Below are positions 1 to 7,098 of a stretch of 21,807 nt of DNA, piece by piece. Under the pieces are notes generated by a model. The model ran no database searches and was not told where the DNA came from. It worked only from the letters and a program-made list of their open reading frames with translations. The DNA lies in contig CACYDL010000057.1 in assembly GCA_902773195.1 (NCBI GenBank), positions 1-21,807 on the forward strand. The letters run 5' to 3'. How positions within the stretch are numbered: the stretch's first letter is position 1; every line of letters begins with the position of its first letter. The position numbers were made by a program, and so were the translations under genes. This DNA is from an uncultured Lachnospiraceae bacterium. GTDB taxonomy: Bacteria; Bacillota_A; Clostridia; Lachnospirales; Lachnospiraceae.

Positions 1-387
1 AAGCACAACTTCGGCGATCTGGTCGCCCACCGTCTTGACCGGGTTGAGAGCCGTCATCGGGTCCTGGAAGATCATGCTGATCCGCTTTCCGCGGACAGAG
101 CGCATCTCCTTCTCGGTCTTCCGGAGCAGGTCCTCTCCCTCAAGCCAGATCGAGCCCTGTACCACATGGCCGACCTTCGGGGGAAGAAGTCCCATGATTC
201 CGAGAGCCGTGGTGGTCTTGCCGGCGCCCGTCTCCCCGACGAGTCCCAGAACCTTGCCCTTTTCCAGCTCGAGCTCTATGCCGTTTACGGCTTCCACCAC
301 TTCTTCGTCCGTCTCATAGTGGATCACGAGGTCCTTGAGCACAAGGATCTTGTCCGTCGCATTTCTTGTCAAACTCTTATCGCTCAT
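1..387 (-). CDS. Dpp/Opp-type ABC transporter ATP-binding protein (5' part only; runs off the left edge)
   Basis: This is the N-terminal 129 residues of an ABC importer ATPase of the peptide/nickel (DppD/OppD) class; the rest lies beyond base 1. It would hydrolyse ATP at the cytoplasmic face to drive uptake through the two permeases encoded just upstream. The Walker A motif GETGAGKT is at residues 51-58 and the Q-loop segment [13 protein letters not shown] at 105-117, a spelling typical of DppD/OppD. The signature and Walker B motifs are not in the window. The ATG at 387 follows AAAGGAGGCAGGAG, which begins on the stop codon of the upstream permease gene; the intergenic gap is only 12 bases, so the genes are surely cotranscribed. 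Family assignment is confident; the substrate cannot be told from this piece. Confidence 0.93.
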   Translation of the reverse strand, partial: MSDKSLTRNATDKILVLKDLVIHYETDEEVVEAVNGIELELEKGKVLGLVGETGAGKTTTALGIMGLLPPKVGHVVQGSIWLEGEDLLRKTEKEMRSVRGKRISMIFQDPMTALNPVKTVGDQIAEVVL

Positions 388-399
388 CTCCTGCCTCCT

Positions 400-1308
400 T
401 TATTTCAGTCTCGGGTCGAACGCGTCGCGGAGACCGTCGCCCATCAGGTTGAATGCGAAGCAGGTGATCATGATCATGAGAGCCGGGAAGAGCATCATGT
501 ACGGCGCTGTCGTCATATAGGACTTGCCGTCATTGAGGATGAGGCCCCACTCCGGAGTCGGAGCTGCAAGGCCGACGCCGATGTAGCTCATGGAAGACAT
601 CATCATGATGGAAACCGCCAGGAAGCCGACGAAGTAAATAATCATGACGCCGACCGCGTTGGGGATCATGTGCTTTAAGATCATCTGTACCTGTCCCACG
701 CCGATCGCCTCAGAGGACTCGATGTAATCGGCGCCGCGGACACGCAGAATTGCGGCGCGGTTGTTTCTCGCCATCGTAGGCATGGATGCGAACATGATCG
801 CCGCGACCAGCTGCGGAATGCCGTTTCCGAGAACGGCGACGATGCACATCGCCATCATGATCATCGGGATCGCCTGGAAGATATCCATGATACGCATGAT
901 GATCGTGTCGACGCGTCCGCCGAAGTAGCCGGCGATAATGCCGAGAAGACCGCCGGAGAACAGCGCCGCGATCGTGCAGAAAAGAGCGATCAGCAGCGAA
1001 TATCTCGCGCCGTAGATACAGCGGCTGAAGATGTCGCGTCCGAACTGGTCCGTTCCGAAGATATGGGCCGCGCTGGGCTTCTGCATCATCGCGGTGTAGT
1101 CCTGCGCCTGGAAATCATAGGGAGCGATCAGCGGCGCGAAAATCGCGATGAGGATCAGAATGATCACGACCGCCAGACCGATGAGAGCGGTCGGATTTCT
1201 CTTGAAGCGCTTCCAGGACTCATAGGCCGGTGTGGATTTGACGGGTTTCTTTCTTCTTGCGTTCTTCCTCTCTATCCGCTCCATCGCGGGAGTATGCATT
1301 TTTGCCAT
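400..1308 (-). CDS. ABC transporter permease, DppC/OppC family
   Basis: This 302-residue protein is an inner-membrane permease of the binding-protein-dependent transport superfamily (BPD_transp_1), DppC type. Residues 1-30 are basic and cytoplasmic, followed by a first hydrophobic segment (about 40-63). The periplasmic stretch GTDQFGRDIFSRCIYGARYS (about 95-114) is a hallmark of DppC-type proteins. Several further membrane segments follow. The cytoplasmic coupling loop reads YIESSEAIGVGQVQMILKHM, the EAA-like loop that docks on the ATPase. The C-terminus FDPRLK is also typical. The start at 1308 is preceded by GGGAGGAG. It lies 14 bases after the stop of the partner permease. It should pair with that permease and with the ATPase at the left edge. 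Length is normal for the family. Confidence 0.95.
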   Translation of the reverse strand: MAKMHTPAMERIERKNARRKKPVKSTPAYESWKRFKRNPTALIGLAVVIILILIAIFAPLIAPYDFQAQDYTAMMQKPSAAHIFGTDQFGRDIFSRCIYGARYSLLIALFCTIAALFSGGLLGIIAGYFGGRVDTIIMRIMDIFQAIPMIMMAMCIVAVLGNGIPQLVAAIMFASMPTMARNNRAAILRVRGADYIESSEAIGVGQVQMILKHMIPNAVGVMIIYFVGFLAVSIMMMSSMSYIGVGLAAPTPEWGLILNDGKSYMTTAPYMMLFPALMIMITCFAFNLMGDGLRDAFDPRLK

Positions 1309-1322
1309 ATCGATCTCCTCCC

Positions 1323-2288
1323 TTACGCAGCAGCTTTCTTCGGGGCCTTCTTCTGGCCGCCGGAGATGATGGTCGTCTTCAGTCTCGGGTCGATCATGAC
1401 GAAGCTGATGTCGACCAGCAGGTTGATCACGGTCAGGACGATCGCGATGATCAGCGCGCCGCCGAGAACGGACGGATAGTTTCTCTGGGTGATGGAGTCG
1501 ACGATGTATTTGCCGACACCGGGGACGCCGAACACGGTCTCGAGGACCATGCCGCCGCCGATGGAGTTGCCGAGGGACGTACCGACGGACTGGGCCACCG
1601 GGATCATCGCGTTGCGGAGCGCGTGATGGAAGGTGATGTTCTTCTCGGTCTGGCCCTTCGCTCTCGCCGTGCGGATGTAATCCTCACTCAGAACCTCGAG
1701 CATCGAGGAACGGGTGATACGGGTGTAGCTGGCGACCGAGGCCAGTCCGATGGTGACCATCGGCAGAATGTAGCCCTTGATCGAATCGATGCCCGTGGCG
1801 GGCAGCACATGCAGGTTGACCGCGAAGATCATGATCAGGACGAGGGCGACGACGAACTCCGGCACCGACTGGAAGAACATGGAGATGACCAGCACCAGCG
1901 AGTCCACCCAGGTATATTTCTTCAGCGCCGAGATGATGCCCAGCAGTACGCCGATGATCGCGCCGATGGCGACGGCGCCCAGCGTGATCTTCGCCGACGT
2001 GGCGAGTCTCGGGACGATCTCACTTAAGACCGGCTCCCCGGTTCTGTAGGACTCGCCGAAATCGCCGTGAACGATGCCGGCGATATATCTGAAATACTGG
2101 ACCACCGCCGGATCGTTGAGTCCGAGCTCTTCTCTCTTCTCCTGGATCTGTTCCTCGGTCGCGTCGTTGCCGAGAATCTGTCTCGCGGGATCGCCCGGCG
2201 TCAGCGTCTTCAGGGTGAAGATGATCGCCGAGACGCCGAGGATGATCGGAATCAGGAGAAGAAGTCTTTTGACGATATATTTGACCAT
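1323..2288 (-). CDS. ABC transporter permease, DppB/OppB family
   Basis: This 321-residue protein is the first permease of the family 5 importer. It opens with VKYIVKRLLLLIPIILG, the classic DppB first membrane helix. It then carries the DppB N-terminal region, with GDFGESYRTGEPV at about residues 92-104. The EAA loop YIRTARAKGQTEKNITFHHA precedes the last two helices, and the protein ends with an unusual Lys/Ala-rich tail. I chose the ATG at 2288 because GAGGAG sits seven bases upstream; an in-frame ATG at 2324 would add 12 non-conserved residues and lacks such a site. It follows the binding-protein gene after a 178-base gap holding two stem-loops, which may lower its expression relative to the binding protein. 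Confidence 0.95.
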   Translation of the reverse strand: MVKYIVKRLLLLIPIILGVSAIIFTLKTLTPGDPARQILGNDATEEQIQEKREELGLNDPAVVQYFRYIAGIVHGDFGESYRTGEPVLSEIVPRLATSAKITLGAVAIGAIIGVLLGIISALKKYTWVDSLVLVISMFFQSVPEFVVALVLIMIFAVNLHVLPATGIDSIKGYILPMVTIGLASVASYTRITRSSMLEVLSEDYIRTARAKGQTEKNITFHHALRNAMIPVAQSVGTSLGNSIGGGMVLETVFGVPGVGKYIVDSITQRNYPSVLGGALIIAIVLTVINLLVDISFVMIDPRLKTTIISGGQKKAPKKAAA

Positions 2289-2324
2289 ATGGTTTCTCCT
2301 CACAAACGATGTCTGCAAACACAA

Positions 2325-2359
2325 TCCGGCACCACGAAGGGAGCCTCCATGGTGCCGGA
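2325..2359 (-). repeat. 10-bp inverted repeat (mRNA stem-loop) upstream of the DppB-type permease
   Basis: The bases at 2325-2334 (tccggcacca) are exactly complementary to 2350-2359, with a 15-nt loop. No T-run follows on the transcribed strand, so it is not a classic terminator. It may be an attenuator, processing site or mRNA-stabilising structure between the binding-protein gene and the permease genes. Confidence 0.6.
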
Positions 2360-2416
2360 GATGCCTCCAGAATCAGCCGCCGCGCTCCGCGGCAGGGCTT
2401 TCATTCAGCAAGTATT

Positions 2417-2446
2417 CTGTTATAAATCCTCAGGATATCATAACAG
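2417..2446 (-). repeat. Stem-loop just after the binding-protein gene
   Basis: An outer stem CTGTTAT/ATAACAG (2417-2423 and 2440-2446) encloses an inner ATCC/GGAT pairing, giving an almost continuous hairpin 20 bases past the stop codon. There is no T-tract, so I read it as a 3' stabilising or weak attenuating structure rather than a full terminator. Confidence 0.5.
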
Positions 2447-2466
2447 CCGTAGAATTCTTTTCTGAC

Positions 2467-4056
2467 TTACGCCACCTTGTAGAAGTTCGTGCAGTCAAGG
2501 AAGCCGCGCTCTATCGTCGTGTAGCCCCTGACGTCCGGAGCCGTCAGAGCGGCGTGCATCTCGGCGTAGGTGTTGGAGTAGCACATATTCTCTTTGAAGA
2601 TGTTCTCGAGTTCCGCCGCCTCTTCCTTCGCCTTGGCCTCGTCCGGCTCCTCGATGAAGGCAGCGATCTTCTCCTCGATTTCGGGGGTCGTCCACTTCGC
2701 GCCGCCGATGCAGAAGGTGTCGATGTTGGCCTGCTTGAAGAAGACCATGATGGACGGATATCTCGCGTCCACGAGGTCGCCGACGTGGATCAGGTCATAG
2801 GTTCCGCCGTTGGCCTGCTCGACGAACTGCGGCGTATCGACGATGTTGATGTTGAGCTTGACGCCGGCCTGGGCGAGGTTCGCCTGGATGACGGTGAAGA
2901 CGTCATTCTGATCCTGCATGCCGACGATGTTCAGCTCGAGCGGGTTGCTGTCGTCATAGCCCGCTTCCGCGAGGAGGGCCTTGGCGCCTTCGATATCCTG
3001 GGCGCGCTCTTCCGCCGTGAAGGTCTCATTGTAGAACTTGCTCTCATCCGGGAAGTAGCTGTGGACTTCGTGGCCCATGCCCGCCGTGCCGATGCCGGCG
3101 ATGGCGTCGAAGTTGAGGGCCTTGTCGAGGGCCTGGCGGACCTTGAGGTCAGCCGTGGCGCCGGCGTTCGGTCCCATGTTGTACCACAGTCTCGTGTTCT
3201 GGCCGAAGGTGTGGGCGATCAGTCTGACCTGGTCGTTGCCCTTGTAGGTGGAAGCCATGCTGATGGGCATGTCATAGGCCACCTGGCTGTCGCCGGACTG
3301 AACCGCCATCGCGCGGGCCGCGGCGTCGTTCGTGAAGGTGAACTTGATTTCCTTGAAGTAGCCCTTGTAGTCCTTGTTCCAGTAATCGTCGTTTCTCTCG
3401 ATCGTGATATACTGGCCGCTGACCCACTCCTTGAATCTGTACTTGCCGGAGCCGAAGACCGGGTTCTTCGCCGCGGCTTCAAGGCCGCCGGCCGCCTCGA
3501 TCTCGTCTTCACTGACGATGCCGTAGTTGGACCATGCGATCTGGTTGAGGAGATCCGGCGCCACGGCGTTGAAGCCGATCGTGACCGTGTGCTCGTCCTC
3601 GGCGACCGCATCCGTGAAATAACGGCCGGAGTCGCTGTTCGGGCTCATCTCCATGGCGGTGTTGACGGTATAGACGACGTCGTCCGCCACGAGGGGCGTT
3701 CCGTCCGTCATGGTGACGTCGTCGCGAAGGGTGAACTTGCAGTGCGTGTCATCGACCCATTCCCACTCGGTGGCAAGGTTCGGGATGACGTCGCCCGTCT
3801 CCTTGTCGACCTTGACCAGCGTGTCATAGAGGGCGTTGGAGATGATCATCATCTCGTTCTCGACCTTGCCGGTTCCGATCGCCCAGAGGGCCGACGGCTC
3901 GGCGGAGAGGCCTATCACCAGGGTCTCGTCCGTCACTTCGGTGTTGGCCGGATCTTCGTTCGCTCCGTAGACGCCGTCTTCCGCGAAGGCGCAGGTGGCG
4001 AAGGAGAAGGTCATGACAGCCGCAAGGCCGACCGCTAATAATTTCTTAAAACTCAT
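2467..4056 (-). CDS. Extracytoplasmic substrate-binding protein, family 5 (Dpp/Opp-type)
   Basis: This 529-residue solute-binding protein captures the ligand outside the membrane and delivers it to the adjacent permeases. Residues 1-25 form a signal peptide: a KK charge, a hydrophobic core, and an AFA cleavage site before ED. A Cys at position 22 is not in a good lipobox, so it may be secreted or anchored in some other way. The mature part has the SBP_bac_5 layout, for example NLATEWEWVDDTHCKFTLRD near residue 90 and YNETF...AKALLAEAGYDD in the second half. The start at 4056 has AAGGAGGA upstream. Cargo is unknown. Family 5 proteins bind peptides, nickel, and in some bacteria oligosaccharides. 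The glycosidase gene 230 bases upstream makes a sugar ligand possible. Confidence 0.95.
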   Translation of the reverse strand: MSFKKLLAVGLAAVMTFSFATCAFAEDGVYGANEDPANTEVTDETLVIGLSAEPSALWAIGTGKVENEMMIISNALYDTLVKVDKETGDVIPNLATEWEWVDDTHCKFTLRDDVTMTDGTPLVADDVVYTVNTAMEMSPNSDSGRYFTDAVAEDEHTVTIGFNAVAPDLLNQIAWSNYGIVSEDEIEAAGGLEAAAKNPVFGSGKYRFKEWVSGQYITIERNDDYWNKDYKGYFKEIKFTFTNDAAARAMAVQSGDSQVAYDMPISMASTYKGNDQVRLIAHTFGQNTRLWYNMGPNAGATADLKVRQALDKALNFDAIAGIGTAGMGHEVHSYFPDESKFYNETFTAEERAQDIEGAKALLAEAGYDDSNPLELNIVGMQDQNDVFTVIQANLAQAGVKLNINIVDTPQFVEQANGGTYDLIHVGDLVDARYPSIMVFFKQANIDTFCIGGAKWTTPEIEEKIAAFIEEPDEAKAKEEAAELENIFKENMCYSNTYAEMHAALTAPDVRGYTTIERGFLDCTNFYKVA

Positions 4057-4115
4057 TCTCAGTATCCTCCTTTTAATGAAATTGATGTGGAATGTGTTTC
4101 GCTGCGTGTTGCATG

Positions 4116-4148
4116 ATTCTATTTTACTCGCGCCCGGACCATGTTACA
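4116..4148 (-). promoter_or_regulatory. Candidate promoter for the ABC importer operon
   Basis: On the minus strand two -10-like hexamers lie side by side, TAAAAT (4126-4121) and TAGAAT (4121-4116), in an AT-richer patch about 60 bases before the binding-protein start. A weak -35 candidate, GTAACA (4147-4142), sits 15 bases upstream of the first. The match is poor at -35, as expected of an activator-dependent promoter. Confidence 0.35.
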
Positions 4149-4180
4149 CTCGCCGGACGAACAAGTTCCGTGATGGTATA

Positions 4181-4239
4181 TGACCTCTTCAAAATCTTTT
4201 CAGATGCAAGGTCAATAATAATGGCAGTTTTTTGACCTC
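4181..4239. promoter_or_regulatory. Cluster of TGACCT half-sites upstream of the importer operon
   Basis: The heptamer tgacctc occurs at 4181-4187 and again at 4233-4239, 52 bases apart (about five helical turns). A third copy in the opposite direction (aggtcaa, 4209-4215) forms a 7-bp inverted repeat with 4232-4238 across a 16-base spacer. The cluster lies just upstream of the candidate promoter, a position suited to an activator such as the AraC-type protein encoded nearby. Binding is inferred, not shown. Confidence 0.4.
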
Positions 4240-4263
4240 CCCTGTGTCCCGCGGACGGCAGGG

Positions 4264-4277
4264 CGGGCGTCCGCCCG
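4264..4277 (-). repeat. Short GC-rich hairpin after the GH106-like gene
   Basis: The bases cgggcg and cgcccg are perfectly complementary with a two-base turn, about ten bases past the stop codon. No T-run follows, so it is at best a weak terminator and read-through into the importer operon is plausible. Confidence 0.35.
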
Positions 4278-4286
4278 TGAAAATCC

Positions 4287-7058
4287 CTACCTCCTGCACT
4301 CCTTCAGCACGACTCTTCCGAACATCCCCGAAGGCGCGTAGAAGCCCTTCTCATGCCCGAAGGGTCCCTGGTCGTAGTTCAGAACGTCCCGCGCGGGCGT
4401 ATTGACCGCCTCCACCTCGAGGACGTTGGTCCCCTTGCGGAACAGACCGTCGATCTCGAAGCGGTAGGGCGGGCAGAGGCGGAAGTCCGCCTCCTCGCCG
4501 TTCACGAGGACCCGGGCCGCCTCGCCGATGTGCTCGGCCTCGAGGATATAGAAGGCGCCGGGATTCCGTATCTCGATCTCCCTCCGGTAGCGCATGAATC
4601 CGGAGAACCGCGGCAGCGCGTCCGAGACGGGCCGCAGGGGCTCCGACGGCGGGAACAGGCTCTCCCGGGTCCCCTCCGGTGTCTCCCCGGCCAGTTCCTC
4701 CGCCCTCCGGAACACGGGATTGTCCGAGGCGGGCGCCACGGTCAGCTCCCAGCCGGCCGAAAGATCCGTCTCGGGGGCCGTCTCCGCGGCCGGGGAGTCG
4801 GGCGTCAGAAGGTCCCTGACCTCTTCCTCCGCGGCGGAGAACAGCACGACGGATTCATAGGGCTCCAGCGCGACGGAGCAGATCCTCATCGGCGTGTCGA
4901 AGCCCGCGGCGTCGATCTGGTCCACCGCGAAGATGCGGTTTTTCATCGCGTCGTACCGCCACACGCGGTCGGAATCGTTGAGCAGACGCACGAGAACCTC
5001 GCCGCTCTTTCTCCGGGAGGCGGACTCGTTGAACACCATCCAGAGATCGCCGCTTTCCTTTCTGTAGTGATAGAAGGACAGCGGAGAGCCGAGATTGGTC
5101 CTGGCCCCCACGACCCCCATCTCCTCCAGGGCTGCGGCCAGATCCGCGGGCTGCACGACCCGGGCCGCGGCGTAGTTTTCCGGCGCCCGCCCGACGAAAA
5201 CGATCTTTACGTCCGGGTGCTTCTCCGCGAACAGCCTCACCCGGGGATCCGTGTACTCCGCCCCGGGAACGATCAGCGCCTTGAGCGCGACGCCGCTCAG
5301 GGTCAGGCGGCCGTTCCGGACCTCCGTCCGGTAGCCGCCGGCGCTGTCCCCGCTCTCCGTCTCCAGGGCGTCGGCGGGAACGAAGCAGTAGTCGATGCTG
5401 TTCTCGTAGAGAATCCTGGCCGGGACCTGGTCCCGCATGGTGTCTCCCATCCAGTCCTGCTCCGCGTCGTAGAGGATGCCGACCTCGGGCTGCCACACCC
5501 CCTCCGAGAAGACGTGGCACAGACGGTTGCAGTACCGCATGAGCCGGGCAAAATACGGATACTCCGGGTTGTGTCCGCCGGCGTAGAAGTGGGGCGGACA
5601 GTCCGTGTCCGGGTACGGGGCCATCGAGAAGGCGTGGGGAACCAGATAATTGACGCCCCTGGAGATCAGGTGGTCGGCGACCCACTTCATGTCCCGCACG
5701 CCGAAGCTCCACCCGTAGGCGCCGAAGGCCTCGCACATAAGCCTTCCCTTCTTGCCGGTCTGGAGCAGGGCGGCGGAGGCCCCCAGCTTTGTCAGCGTGT
5801 AGTGGAAGAACGGCCCGTCGATGGTGCTGAAGGCGTGCCGTTTCGTATTCGGCCTGCCCGGCACGATCTGATGGCCGATGACGTCGATCCCGGCCATCGC
5901 CTGTCCGCTCATCGCGCGGAAATAGTGTCCGGCCCCGTTGCCGAGATGGCTGTGCTCATTGTTGTCCTCAATGACGTGGCCGATATATTCCACGCCGTGT
6001 CCGGCGCACCATTTCCCGAGTTGCTCCGAGAAATTCTTCTGATAGAGCCGCGTGACGACGTCCATGTAGGCCAGCCTCACGGCGGAGGATTTCTCCCGGT
6101 TGGTTCCGTCGAAGAAAAGCAGCGGCAGCTTCGTCCTCCATCCCTGTCCGAGCCTCTCCCTCAGCATGTCCGGCACCTCGCCGTTCCAGGGAAGGGGCAT
6201 CTCCTTCCGGCCGATCGCCTCGTCCATCCCGAAGCCGAAGGTATTGCCGAAGCCCGGCTCATCGGAGAAAAAGCCGGCGATCGTTCTGCCGAACTCCTCC
6301 GCGTATCTTTCGTAGTGGGGCTCGTAGACCGCCTCGATCAGGACCTTCACGGATTCCTCGTCGATGATGTTGATGTAATCGTTCCTCGTTCCCTCGGCGT
6401 AGGTCGTGTGCGTCAGGAAGATTCTCCACACGCCCTCCGGGACGTCGAGCACCAGGGTGCCTCCCCTCATCTCCGCCCGGAAGCCCCGTTCCTCGTCCCC
6501 CACAGCCCGGAGGCCTCCGTTTCCGTCGTCCTCCGCCAGCAGCACCGGCTCCCCCGTGACGAGGTCGTCCTCGTGGAGTCTCGCCGCGACGATGCTCAGC
6601 GGCTTCTCCTCCTCCACGCATGTCTTCTCGACGGGCTTCCCGATGTCCATCCAGGAGAAGGCCTTGACCATCGCGTCCGCGACGTCCAGGGTCCCGCCGG
6701 TCACGGGGCCGGTCAGATCGAAGTGCTTGACCGACAGGTACTGCTTCGCCCTCTCCGGGTACTTCTTCGGGAGAAGACCGTTGGCCATTCCCGTCGGAAA
6801 ATGCGCGTCGTCAAGGATCCAGATCTTCATGTCCCGCTTCTTCGCCTCGTCGAGAACGACGTCAAAGTCCCTCCACCACAGGGGGCCGGCGAAATCCGGA
6901 TGGGGCCGTGATTCGAGGCACACCGCCCCGATCCCGCAGCCGGCGATGGCGGCGAGCTCCTTCCTGATGGTCTCCTCCTCCTCGCCCCTCATCCAGAGAA
7001 AAGGCAGGATGTGATTTTCGTTCCTTCCGTTAAAGGAATCCGCGATCTGTCTGTCCAT
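4287..7058 (-). CDS. GH106-like glycoside hydrolase (putative alpha-L-rhamnosidase family, cytoplasmic)
   Basis: This 923-residue protein resembles the large bacterial glycosidases related to GH106. An N-terminal TIM-barrel-like region starts ILPFLWMRG and runs through WWRDFDVVLDEAKKRDMKIW to ILDDAHFPTGMANG (residues 17-94), matching the PSG-type motif of that group. Further acidic motifs are FSDEP (264-268), HVIEDN (361-366) and MCEAFGAYGW (441-450), any of which could hold catalytic carboxylates. The last 150 residues look like a galactose-binding beta-sandwich (LVNGEEADFRLCPPYRFEI). There is no signal peptide, so it should act on imported oligosaccharide. I chose ATG 7058, preceded by GGGAGAG; a longer frame from 7136 would overlap the upstream gene and lacks support. 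It lies 40 bases after the AraC/GH39 gene and is probably cotranscribed. The exact sugar is unproven. Confidence 0.7.
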   Translation of the reverse strand: MDRQIADSFNGRNENHILPFLWMRGEEEETIRKELAAIAGCGIGAVCLESRPHPDFAGPLWWRDFDVVLDEAKKRDMKIWILDDAHFPTGMANGLLPKKYPERAKQYLSVKHFDLTGPVTGGTLDVADAMVKAFSWMDIGKPVEKTCVEEEKPLSIVAARLHEDDLVTGEPVLLAEDDGNGGLRAVGDEERGFRAEMRGGTLVLDVPEGVWRIFLTHTTYAEGTRNDYINIIDEESVKVLIEAVYEPHYERYAEEFGRTIAGFFSDEPGFGNTFGFGMDEAIGRKEMPLPWNGEVPDMLRERLGQGWRTKLPLLFFDGTNREKSSAVRLAYMDVVTRLYQKNFSEQLGKWCAGHGVEYIGHVIEDNNEHSHLGNGAGHYFRAMSGQAMAGIDVIGHQIVPGRPNTKRHAFSTIDGPFFHYTLTKLGASAALLQTGKKGRLMCEAFGAYGWSFGVRDMKWVADHLISRGVNYLVPHAFSMAPYPDTDCPPHFYAGGHNPEYPYFARLMRYCNRLCHVFSEGVWQPEVGILYDAEQDWMGDTMRDQVPARILYENSIDYCFVPADALETESGDSAGGYRTEVRNGRLTLSGVALKALIVPGAEYTDPRVRLFAEKHPDVKIVFVGRAPENYAAARVVQPADLAAALEEMGVVGARTNLGSPLSFYHYRKESGDLWMVFNESASRRKSGEVLVRLLNDSDRVWRYDAMKNRIFAVDQIDAAGFDTPMRICSVALEPYESVVLFSAAEEEVRDLLTPDSPAAETAPETDLSAGWELTVAPASDNPVFRRAEELAGETPEGTRESLFPPSEPLRPVSDALPRFSGFMRYRREIEIRNPGAFYILEAEHIGEAARVLVNGEEADFRLCPPYRFEIDGLFRKGTNVLEVEAVNTPARDVLNYDQGPFGHEKGFYAPSGMFGRVVLKECRR

Positions 7059-7098
7059 AGATTCTCTCCCGTATCTGTCTGCGGTGTTTCGCGTCTTC

